This document shows, one piece after another, positions 15,625 through 21,721 of a stretch of 21,721 nt of DNA (its first letter is position 1; each line of letters opens with the position of its first letter). The notes below the pieces were generated by a model. The model was not told the DNA's origin and did not search any database. It saw nothing but the letters and a program-made list of their open reading frames with translations. The DNA is from DATAFT01 sp035544635 (GTDB taxonomy: Bacteria > Acidobacteriota > Thermoanaerobaculia > Multivoradales > Multivoraceae). The stretch is taken from the NCBI GenBank assembly GCA_035544635.1, contig DATKDQ010000008.1, forward strand, positions 1 through 21,721. Direction: 5' to 3'. The translations under genes were made by a program, and so were the position numbers.

Positions 15625-17042
15625 GCGGAACCTGGTCGTCGTTCGTCCCGGGCCTCGTGGTGCTGGCGATCGGGCTGGCAGCCGGGCTCCTGCTCACGAT
15701 GCGCCTGCGCCGCAGCCGGGCGGGCGCCGCCGGCGCGGTGATAGCGACCGGCGCCGAGGACCGCGGGCTCGAGCTCGAGCGGGCCGACCTCCTGGCGCGC
15801 CGCGACGAGATCTACACTCGCCTGCGGGCGGACGACGAGGATCTGAGCGAGGCCGATCGCCACGACCTCGAGCGCGCGGCGGCGCGCACGCTCCGGCATC
15901 TCGACGGGCTCGAGGCGCGGGTGCGGCCGCGGCGCCCTCGGGAGGAGGCCACGCCGGCGCCGGCAAGCGCGGCGGCGACGCTGGGGGCGACGCCGACCCG
16001 GCGCGGGCCCGCACACCCGGCGATGCTCGGGTTCGCATTCGGCGCCGGCTTCGCGGCGCTCGCGGCTCTCCTCGTGTACTGGGCAGCGCGCGACGCGACG
16101 CCGCGGCCGCCCGAGTCGTCTCCGGCGGCTGCGGCTCCCGGCGACCCGGTGCACAGCCGGCTCGACGAGCTCTCGCCCGAGGCGCGGGCGCGCGTCGGCG
16201 CGATCCTCTCCCGCCTCGCCGAGGTGCCCGAGGACCTCGAAGCGCGCAAGGCGCTCACCGAGACGTTCGTGGTCGAAGGGCTGTTCTTCGAGGCGTTCGA
16301 GCAGAGCGAGCGCATCCTCGAGCAGAGCCCCGGCGACGTCGACGGGCTGTACTTCCAGGGGCTCATCCGGTTGACCATGGGCCAGGACGGCGTCGCGATC
16401 GAGCTGCTCGACCGCGCGCTCGCGAGCGAGCCGGCCTTCGTCAGCGCCCGCCTGGTGCGCGGCCTCGCGCGACTGCGCGGCGGCGACCGCGACGCCGCGA
16501 TCGAGGACTGGCGGCGCGGGCTCGAGGCGGCAGGCGGCTCCCACGACGGCCTCGAGCGCCTCCTGGTGCTGGCGGAGTCCGGCGCGAGCGCCGAGGAGAT
16601 CCTGGGATCGGCACCGCCGGAGCGGGAGCCCGCGGCAGCGACCGGAGCGTCCCGTGCCGGTGCCGCGGAGCCAGGCGGCGCGGCGCCCGCCGGCGCAGCG
16701 TCGGCCTCGGACGCCGGAGAGGGTGCCTACCGTGCGCGCATCGAGCTCGCTCCCGGCGCCACCGCGCCGCCCGCCGCGGTCCTGTTCGTGAACCTCCGCA
16801 TCGTGGCCGGCGCCGGCCCGCCGTCGGCGGTCAAGCGCATCGCCGCACCACGCTTCCCGATCGAGATCACCCTCGACGCGAACGACGCCATGCCGGGCCT
16901 CGCCGGGCGTCCGCTTCCGGAGTCCGGGTTCCTCTCCGCTCGTCTCGACGGGGACGGCGACGCGAGCACACGGGATCCGTCCGAGCCCAGCGCTCAGGTC
17001 GAGGCGACGATCGGTGTGCCGGTCACGCTCGTGCTGCGATAG
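15621..17042 (+). CDS. ccmI: CcmI/CycH-like TPR protein of cytochrome c biogenesis
   Basis: A 473-residue protein, probably the apocytochrome-binding partner of the CcmFH ligase. Two membrane spans (8-27 and 135-155) flank a cytoplasmic segment with a charged, likely coiled-coil stretch (48-105, ELERADLLARRDEIYTRL). The periplasmic part has TPR-like helices (about 170-290) including DVDGLYFQGLIRLTMGQ, an Ala/Gly-rich linker, and a C-terminal beta domain (about 360-473) with AAVLFVNLRIVAGAGPPSAV, VKRI, PIEITLDANDAMPG and FLSARLDGDG, matching the CcmI C-terminal domain. The GTG start overlaps the ccmH stop as GTGA. It is the last gene of the operon and converges on the phosphoesterase, with an E2 palindrome in the 35-base gap. 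Confidence 0.88.
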   Translation: MSGTWSSFVPGLVVLAIGLAAGLLLTMRLRRSRAGAAGAVIATGAEDRGLELERADLLARRDEIYTRLRADDEDLSEADRHDLERAAARTLRHLDGLEARVRPRRPREEATPAPASAAATLGATPTRRGPAHPAMLGFAFGAGFAALAALLVYWAARDATPRPPESSPAAAAPGDPVHSRLDELSPEARARVGAILSRLAEVPEDLEARKALTETFVVEGLFFEAFEQSERILEQSPGDVDGLYFQGLIRLTMGQDGVAIELLDRALASEPAFVSARLVRGLARLRGGDRDAAIEDWRRGLEAAGGSHDGLERLLVLAESGASAEEILGSAPPEREPAAATGASRAGAAEPGGAAPAGAASASDAGEGAYRARIELAPGATAPPAAVLFVNLRIVAGAGPPSAVKRIAAPRFPIEITLDANDAMPGLAGRPLPESGFLSARLDGDGDASTRDPSEPSAQVEATIGVPVTLVLR

Positions 17043-17059
17043 CGGAGGAGGGGTTGTTC

Positions 17060-17077
17060 GGCGCCGCGGACGGCGCT
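17060..17077. repeat. E2-type palindrome between convergent genes
   Basis: GGCGCCGCGGACGGCGCT, identical in its 17-base core to copies at 4556 and 20390, forms GCGCCG-cgga-CGGCGC. It fills most of the 35-base gap between the ccmI-like stop and the phosphoesterase stop and ends directly before the latter (17078). It could serve as a two-way terminator stem, though T-runs are absent. Confidence 0.7.
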
Positions 17078-17818
17078 CTAAGCGCCGCGCGAGAGGCGGT
17101 CCGCCAGGATCTTCGGCAGTCCCGCCTTGAGGATGCGCGCCTGGGCGCGGCCGATCGGGTAGTCGACCCGGAACCACTGCACCAGCCGCCGATCGCTGTC
17201 GTAGAGGACGAACGCCGCGCGCGGATCGCGGTCGCGCGGCTGGCCCACGGCGCCGGGATTCACCAGATAGCGCACGCCCGCGACCAGCTCCAGCGCGTCG
17301 CGTGGGCGGTCGATCGGGATCTCCTCGAGGCCGTCGGGACCGTACGCGTAGCACCCGGCGACGTGGGTATGACCGAAGAAGCAGAGGTCAAACTCGGCGC
17401 CCCGGAATACCTCGATCGCGTCGCGCCAGCTGAACACATAGGCGTCCTCGTCGAGCGGCGAGCCGTGGCAGAAGTCGAACCCGTTCTCACGTGCGGGACC
17501 CGGCGGCAGCTTCCGGAGCAGGCGGAGGTTGGCCGGAGCGAGCCGCTCCCGCGTCCAGCGCGCCGCGGCGAGCGCGACTGAGTTGAAGCCCAGCCCCTCC
17601 TCGATCCCGGCGACCACCTTGTCGTGATTACCGCGGATGTGGCGGACCTCGCCGCGCATCTGGCGCATGGCGTCGAGCACCTGATTGGGAGCGGCGCCGT
17701 AGCCGACCAGATCGCCGAGCGAGATCGCCGCGTCGATGCGCTTGCGGCGGACCGACCGCAGCACCGCCCTGAGCGCATCGATGTTGGCGTGGACGTCTGA
17801 ATAGATCAGGTACCGCAA
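17078..17818 (-). CDS. Calcineurin-like metallophosphoesterase (ApaH/YfcE-like)
   Basis: A 246-residue phosphoesterase with every metal-binding motif intact: SDVHANIDAL (D8, H10), LGDLVGYG (D36), IRGNHD (N64, H65), CHGSP (H118) and FGHTH (H150, H152). It is followed by LVNPGAVGQPRDRDPRAA, typical of the bacterial group related to diadenosine tetraphosphatase and protein phosphatases; the substrate is unknown. The start is taken as TTG at 17818 because LRYLIYSDVH begins the fold directly; longer frames upstream only re-read the preceding gene. This start overlaps the ThiE-AroK stop by 13 bases, implying translational coupling. It is the last gene of the acc cluster on this strand. Confidence 0.88.
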   Translation of the reverse strand: MRYLIYSDVHANIDALRAVLRSVRRKRIDAAISLGDLVGYGAAPNQVLDAMRQMRGEVRHIRGNHDKVVAGIEEGLGFNSVALAAARWTRERLAPANLRLLRKLPPGPARENGFDFCHGSPLDEDAYVFSWRDAIEVFRGAEFDLCFFGHTHVAGCYAYGPDGLEEIPIDRPRDALELVAGVRYLVNPGAVGQPRDRDPRAAFVLYDSDRRLVQWFRVDYPIGRAQARILKAGLPKILADRLSRGA

Positions 17819-18963
17819 GATTCCGCCAGTTGCCGCTCGACGCGCGCGGCGGTCTCGTCCGCGCTCGAACCCGGCTCGACCGCGATCCGCAGATCGCATT
17901 TCCCGTAGGCGGCGAGACGCGACTCATAGAGACGCCGCGCCTGCTCCGGATTCCGGAACAGCGGGCGGCCCTCGCGGCCGCGGGCGAGGCGCTCGACTAA
18001 GGTAGCGAACGGCACGTCGAGCCAGACCACCCGTCCCGAGCTGCGCATCACGCCGAGGTTGGATTCGCGCTCGACCACGCCGCCTCCGGTGGCGACGACG
18101 GTCCGCGGACGCCGGCTCGCCGCGGCGAGCGCCTCCGACTCGAGCGCGCGGAACGCGTCCTCTCCGCGCTCGCGGAAGAGGTCCGGTATCGACCGGCCGG
18201 CGCCCGCCTCGATCTCGTGATCGAGATCGAGGAACGGCAGACCCAGCCGAGCCGCCAGGCGCCGCCCCACGGCCGTCTTGCCGGCGCCCATGAATCCGGT
18301 GAGGTAGATCGAGCCGCCACCCCCGGCGTGCGCCGAGACCAGCGCGCGCAGCCGATCGCAGTTGGCGGTGAGATCGCCCACGCACACCGCACCCAGGAGC
18401 GCCGCCGTGTCGGCGCCGGCGGCCAGGACGTCGAGCAGGTTCGCCTCGCTCACGCCGCCGATCGCGACCAGGGGCTTCGGGGTCGCCGCGCGCGCCCGGC
18501 GCAGCCCCTCGAGACCCACCACCGGATCCGGATTCTCCTTGTGCCGCGTCGGGAAGACCGGACCCAGCGCGATCACGTCCACCTCGGGATCGGCGGCGGC
18601 GGCGGCGACCTGCGCCAGGTCGTGCGTCGAGCGGCCGATCCAGCACGACTCACCCACCGCGGCGCGAGCCGCCCCCGGCGGCAGGTCCTCCTGGCCCAGG
18701 TGAAGGCCGGGCAGCCCGTAGAGCGCGGCGACATCGGCGCGATCGTTCATCCACAGCATCGTACCGGCAGATGCCGCCTCGAGCGCCTGCTCCACGACGC
18801 GCGCGAGGTCGTCGTCCTCGGCGTGCTTGGCTCGGAGCTGGATCCACTCGATGCCGCAGCGCGCGATCTCGGCGACGGCCGCCGGCAGCCGATCGAGCCC
18901 GAGCAGATCGGCGTCGGCCACGGCGTAGAGCGCCGGGACGTGATCGCGTCTGAGCCGCGGCAC
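17806..18963 (-). CDS. Fusion of thiamine-phosphate synthase (ThiE) and shikimate kinase (AroK)
   Basis: A single 385-residue frame with two enzymes. Residues 1-205 are ThiE, joining HMP-pyrophosphate and thiazole phosphate: QLRAK (42-46), MNDRADVA (72-79), HLGQEDLP (88-95), GRSTHD (110-115), ALGPVFPTRHK (132-142) and VAIGGV (166-171). Residues 217-385 are shikimate kinase, phosphorylating shikimate with ATP: P-loop GFMGAGKT (223-230), FLDLDHEIE (244-252), FRALE with R272, TGGGVV (292-297), lid EGRPLF with R333 and ESRLAAYGKCD with R349. The linker is SAHAGGGGS. All key residues are present in both halves, so both look active. The start is GTG at 18963 with AAGGGA about eight bases upstream. 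The two steps belong to different pathways. There is no start codon or RBS in the linker that would suggest two genes. Confidence 0.9.
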   Translation of the reverse strand: MPRLRRDHVPALYAVADADLLGLDRLPAAVAEIARCGIEWIQLRAKHAEDDDLARVVEQALEAASAGTMLWMNDRADVAALYGLPGLHLGQEDLPPGAARAAVGESCWIGRSTHDLAQVAAAAADPEVDVIALGPVFPTRHKENPDPVVGLEGLRRARAATPKPLVAIGGVSEANLLDVLAAGADTAALLGAVCVGDLTANCDRLRALVSAHAGGGGSIYLTGFMGAGKTAVGRRLAARLGLPFLDLDHEIEAGAGRSIPDLFRERGEDAFRALESEALAAASRRPRTVVATGGGVVERESNLGVMRSSGRVVWLDVPFATLVERLARGREGRPLFRNPEQARRLYESRLAAYGKCDLRIAVEPGSSADETAARVERQLAESCGT

Positions 18964-18981
18964 TAGCGGATCCCTTCGCGT

Positions 18982-20343
18982 CTAGACAGCACTTCCTCCG
19001 CCAGCGCCACGCTGCAGGAAGCGCTCCATGAACCGCGTCGAGAGCCTCCCGGCCGAAAAGTCGGGGTCGCGGAGGATGCTGCGATGGAGCGGGATCGTGG
19101 TGTGCACGCCCTGGATCTCGAAGAACTCGAGCGCGCGGTCCATCCGCGCCACCGCCTCGGCACGATCGACGCCGTAGGTGATCACCTTCGCGATCAGCGA
19201 GTCGTAGTAGGGCGGGAACTCGTATCCCTCGTAGCCATGGGTGTCGACGCGCACGCCAGGCCCCCCCGGCATGTGGAAGGTGGTGAGGCGTCCGGCGCTG
19301 GGCACGAAGGTGCGTGGATGCTCGGCGTTGACGCGGCACTCGATGGCGTGTCCGTCAGGGATGCGGCTCTCGGTCAGGAGCGTGGGCTCGCCGGCCGCGA
19401 TCCGGATCTGCTCCTTGACCAGGTCGACGCCCGTCACCTGCTCGGTGACCGGGTGCTCCACCTGGATGCGCGTGTTCATCTCCATGAAGTAGAAGCGCCC
19501 GTCGGAGTCGAGCAGAAACTCGACCGTGCCGGCGTTCTCGTAGCGCACCCGCTCAGCCAGCGCAACGGCGGCCTCGGTGATGCGGCGACGCAGGTCGGCA
19601 GAAAGCGCCGTCGACGGCGCCTCCTCGAGCAGCTTCTGGTGCCGCCGCTGGATCGAGCACTCACGCTCGCCCAGGTGGAGGGTCGAGCCGTGCCGGTCGG
19701 CGAGTATCTGGACCTCGATGTGTCGCGGCTCGACCAGGTACTTCTCGAGGTAGAGCGAGCCGTCGCCGAAGACCTTCGCCGCTTCGTTGCGCGCCGCCAC
19801 GAACTGGGAGTCGATCTCCTCCAACCGCTTGACGACGCGCATGCCTCGGCCGCCGCCGCCCGCCGCCGCCTTGAGAATCACCGGGTAGCCGATCTCCTCC
19901 GCCAGCCTGCGCGCCGCCTCGGCGCCCGGGAGCGGCTCGTGAGAGCCGGGCAGGATCGGCACGCCGGCGGCGGCGGCGGTCTCGCGCGCCTTCGCCTTGT
20001 CGCCCATGAGGCGGATGGTCTCGGGCCGCGGGCCGACGAACGCGAGCCGGCACTCCCCGAGCACCTCGGCGAAGTGCGCGTTCTCGGCCAGAAACCCGTA
20101 GCCGGGGTGCACGGCGTCGGCTCCGGTGATCTCGGCGGCGGAGATCAGCGACGAGATGTTGAGATAGCTGTCCTGAGCCGCCGGCGGACCGATGCACACG
20201 TCCTCGTCGGCGTACGCCACGTGCAGGCTGTCGCGATCGGCGGTCGAGTGTACCGCCACGGTCTTCACGCCGAGCTCCCGGCAGGCCTGGATGACGCGCA
20301 GCGCGATCTCGCCGCGGTTCGCGATCAGGATCTTCTCGAACAT
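18982..20343 (-). CDS. accC: Acetyl-CoA carboxylase, biotin carboxylase subunit
   Basis: A 453-residue biotin carboxylase, which uses ATP and bicarbonate to carboxylate biotin on AccB in the first step of fatty acid synthesis. The canonical N-terminus MFEKILIANRGEIALR fixes the ATG at 20343. Further landmarks are HPGYGFLAEN (79-88), the ATP-grasp residues K116 and K158, the glycine-rich loop GGGGRGM (162-168), HIEVQ (208-212), and the catalytic EMNTRIQVEHPVTE (288-301). The full family length is present. Immediately upstream, separated by two bases, is the palindromic E1 repeat whose terminal GGAG is the only nearby Shine-Dalgarno. It follows accB in the same direction after 195 bases and precedes the ThiE-AroK fusion by 18 bases. 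Confidence 0.97.
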   Translation of the reverse strand: MFEKILIANRGEIALRVIQACRELGVKTVAVHSTADRDSLHVAYADEDVCIGPPAAQDSYLNISSLISAAEITGADAVHPGYGFLAENAHFAEVLGECRLAFVGPRPETIRLMGDKAKARETAAAAGVPILPGSHEPLPGAEAARRLAEEIGYPVILKAAAGGGGRGMRVVKRLEEIDSQFVAARNEAAKVFGDGSLYLEKYLVEPRHIEVQILADRHGSTLHLGERECSIQRRHQKLLEEAPSTALSADLRRRITEAAVALAERVRYENAGTVEFLLDSDGRFYFMEMNTRIQVEHPVTEQVTGVDLVKEQIRIAAGEPTLLTESRIPDGHAIECRVNAEHPRTFVPSAGRLTTFHMPGGPGVRVDTHGYEGYEFPPYYDSLIAKVITYGVDRAEAVARMDRALEFFEIQGVHTTIPLHRSILRDPDFSAGRLSTRFMERFLQRGAGGGSAV

Positions 20344-20470
20344 AGCTCCGGAGAGTGCTGGTTAGCACTCTCCTCCGCTATACGACTCTGGCGCCGCGGA
20401 CGGCGCTCGGCTCCGGACGTGCTGAGTAGCACGTCCTCCGCCGAGATGACTCTGGCGCCGCGGCGGCGCT
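20344..20470. repeat. Tandem E1-E2 palindromic repeat (two units) in the accB-accC gap
   Basis: Two units of 64 and 63 bases (20344-20407, 20408-20470) abut each other. Each has an E1 hairpin followed by GACTC and an E2 hairpin. E1 of unit 1 is GGAGAGTGCT-ggtt-AGCACTCTCC (20350-20359 with 20364-20373). E1 of unit 2 is GGACGTGCT-gagt-AGCACGTCC (20415-20423 with 20428-20436). Both are framed by CTCCGGA and TCCTCCGC. E2 cores are at 20390-20406 and 20454-20469. The stems differ on both arms in step, so pairing is kept. On the minus strand this structure lies in the untranslated stretch between accB and accC and ends two bases before the accC ATG. A role in message stability, termination or translation is inferred. 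Confidence 0.85.
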
Positions 20471-20538
20471 GCTTCGTTCACGCAATCCTCGATGACGGGC
20501 GAGCGCGATCATGTGCCGCGCCCTCCGTCGCAGGCGTT

Positions 20539-21003
20539 TCAGTCGGTCTGGACGCAGAACAGAGGCTCGCCGAACTCGACCGGCTGGGCGTTGTCGGGAT
20601 AGATCTTGAGCACCACGCCCGCGACGTCGGACTCGATCTCGTTCATCAGCTTCATGGCCTCGATGATGCAGATCACCTGGCCCTTCTGGACGCGGTCGCC
20701 GACGCGGACGTAGGGGTCGGCATCGGGGCTGGGCGCGCCATAGAACGTGCCGACGATGGGCGAGCTCACGATGTGCCCCTCGGGTGCGGGCGGCGCCTCG
20801 ACCCGCGCGCCGGGGGTGGAGGCGGCGGTCGGCGGCGGGTGTGCGTCGGCGGGAAGCGCGCCCGCCGCTCCGGCGGCCGCCGCTGCGGCCCCGTCGGCCT
20901 GCAGGTGGACGCGAAAGTGGAAATCCGCCTCGCGCACCTCGACGCCGAGCCGGTGCGCCGCCACCAGCTGGATGAGCTCTTTCATCTGTTCGAACGTCAG
21001 CAA
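20539..21003 (-). CDS. accB: Biotin carboxyl carrier protein of acetyl-CoA carboxylase
   Basis: A 154-residue carrier that holds the biotin carboxylated by AccC. It has the usual three parts: an N-terminal helical region (1-36, KELIQLVAAHRLGVEVREAD), an Ala/Pro-rich linker (37-75), and the biotinyl domain (77-154) with SPIVGTFY, the biotinylation site EAMKLMNEI (K118), and PVEFGEPLF. The proposed start is TTG at 21003, with AGGAAGGGAG about seven bases upstream; an in-frame ATG at 20985 would cut only six residues. It is transcribed toward accC, with the E1-E2 repeat block between them. Confidence 0.95.
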   Translation of the reverse strand: MLTFEQMKELIQLVAAHRLGVEVREADFHFRVHLQADGAAAAAAGAAGALPADAHPPPTAASTPGARVEAPPAPEGHIVSSPIVGTFYGAPSPDADPYVRVGDRVQKGQVICIIEAMKLMNEIESDVAGVVLKIYPDNAQPVEFGEPLFCVQTD

Positions 21004-21160
21004 CCCGCGCTCCCTTCCTCGTACCGCCGCGACTTTGCCGTGGCGTCGCGTCGCCGGGCACGCTTTCCCCTCGGAGATCTGTAGCGGGGCTGCAGATCCG
21101 ACGGAGTGACCTCCCGCCGGCTCGCGGTCCCGAGCGGTCGCCTCGGCGCGGACCCCGGGA
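21004..21160. other. Leader region of accB
   Basis: These 157 bases lie between the TPR gene stop and the accB start. Apart from the accB Shine-Dalgarno, the visible structure is a hairpin with arms GATCTG (21076-21081) and CAGATC (21093-21098) around an 11-base loop. It might belong to the TPR transcript end or the accB leader. I see no convincing promoter or open reading frame. Confidence 0.35.
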
Positions 21161-21721
21161 CTATATCTCCTGCCGACCGCCCGCGGAGGCGATCACGCGC
21201 GCCAGCGCCTGTCGCGCCGCGGCGTTGTTCGGGTCGGCGCGCAGGAGGCGCCGGAAGATCCGCTCGGCTTCGCTCCTGTGACCTTGAAGGAGATAGAGGT
21301 TGCCCAGCGTGACGGTGACCAGCTCGTCGGCGTCCGCGGCGTTTGCGGCGGCGGCGGCAGGCGCCGGCGCGGCGCTCGGCGCCACCGCCGCGGCGACGCC
21401 CTGCGCCTCGGCCCGGACGGCGTTCGCGGAGGCGGCGGCCTCGAGCTCGGCCATCCTCGCCGCCAGGTGGACGAGATCGGGATCCGCCGCGCCGAGCGGG
21501 GAGTAGCGCGCGAGACTCTCGCGCGCGCGCTGGCGATCACCCACCCGCAGCCACACCTCGACCGCGAGCTTGGCGGCGACCAGATGCGTCGGGTCCCTGG
21601 TGAGAACCGGCTCCAAGGCGGCCCAGGCGTCGAGTGGACGGTCGAGCGCGAGCAGGCAGCGGGCCCGGGCGACGCTCGCAGCGACGTGCCCGGGGCGGGC
21701 CTCGAGGCCGGCCTCGAGCAC
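21161..21721 (-). CDS. TPR-repeat protein, N-terminus beyond the window
   Basis: The visible 186 codons are open to the window edge, so the start probably lies outside; the terminal GTG codon at 21721 may not be real. The sequence shows helical-hairpin repeats of TPR type: HVAASVARARCLLALDRPLD, HLVAAKLAVEVWLRVGDRQ, and a clear last one, LGNLYLLQGHRSEAERIF followed by RRLLRADPNNAAARQALARV. An Ala/Pro-rich linker (about 105-130) separates the last repeat from the rest. TPR proteins bind other proteins; no specific function can be assigned. The C-terminus is complete (TAG at 21161). It lies upstream of accB in the same direction. Confidence 0.8.
   Translation of the reverse strand: MLEAGLEARPGHVAASVARARCLLALDRPLDAWAALEPVLTRDPTHLVAAKLAVEVWLRVGDRQRARESLARYSPLGAADPDLVHLAARMAELEAAASANAVRAEAQGVAAAVAPSAAPAPAAAAANAADADELVTVTLGNLYLLQGHRSEAERIFRRLLRADPNNAAARQALARVIASAGGRQEI

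Noticed and set aside
18290..18350. Two separate genes, thiE and aroK, joined by a sequencing error
   Set aside because: The linker reads through cleanly in one frame with no start codon or Shine-Dalgarno for a separate aroK; still worth confirming in reads.
19084..21084. Plus-strand frame spanning accC and accB
   Set aside because: It runs antisense across two confirmed genes and the repeat-bearing gap; no domain is visible.

Overview
The window is a very GC-rich stretch of chromosome from a Gram-negative bacterium. The evidence is Sec-type signal peptides, a lipobox lipoprotein and a complete System I cytochrome c maturation (Ccm) operon; starts at GTG and TTG are frequent. The gene mix (Ccm genes, an ECF sigma factor, a bactofilin-like membrane protein, HEAT-repeat lipoprotein, TPR proteins) would fit Acidobacteriota, Myxococcota or a related high-GC lineage. 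That placement is an inference; there is no rRNA or other marker here.

Layout from left to right. (1) 1-2023, plus strand: the 3' part of a cysteine dioxygenase, then two overlapping calcineurin-like phosphoesterases, the first YfcE-like with altered metal ligands, the second SbcD-like. (2) 2094-4214, minus strand: a secreted copper amine oxidase, preceded by a 537-base gene-free stretch holding a tandemly duplicated 137-bp block of nested hairpins. (3) 4752-9325, minus strand: a bactofilin-like membrane protein, a putative anti-sigma factor, an ECF sigma factor, a 56-residue membrane protein and a HEAT-repeat lipoprotein with a degenerate cyclophilin domain. (4) 9416-17042, plus strand: ccmA, B, C, D, E, F, a CcmG/DsbE thioredoxin, ccmH and a CcmI-like TPR protein, most joined by 1-8 base overlaps. 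This is a full heme-export, heme-chaperone and apocytochrome-ligation pathway. (5) 17078-21721, minus strand: a TPR protein (partial), accB, accC, a fused ThiE-shikimate kinase and a small phosphoesterase.

No transposase, integrase, CRISPR array, tRNA or rRNA was found, and the region looks like ordinary core and semi-core chromosome. The part that known genes do not explain is a set of intergenic palindromic repeats. One is a 137-bp tandem pair at 4273-4545. The other is a family built from two small hairpins, here called E1 (outer CTCCGGA / TCCTCCGC, variable stem, 4-nt loop) and E2 (core GGCGCCGCGGACGGCGC), at 2045-2096, 4549-4572, 17060-17077 and, as a tandem E1-E2-E1-E2 block, at 20344-20470. 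Related copies differ by paired changes that keep the stems intact, and several copies run exactly up to a start or stop codon.

Other points of interest are the ThiE-AroK fusion, a G-tract cluster between ccmA and ccmB, and unusual active-site residues in the YfcE-like and cyclophilin-like proteins.
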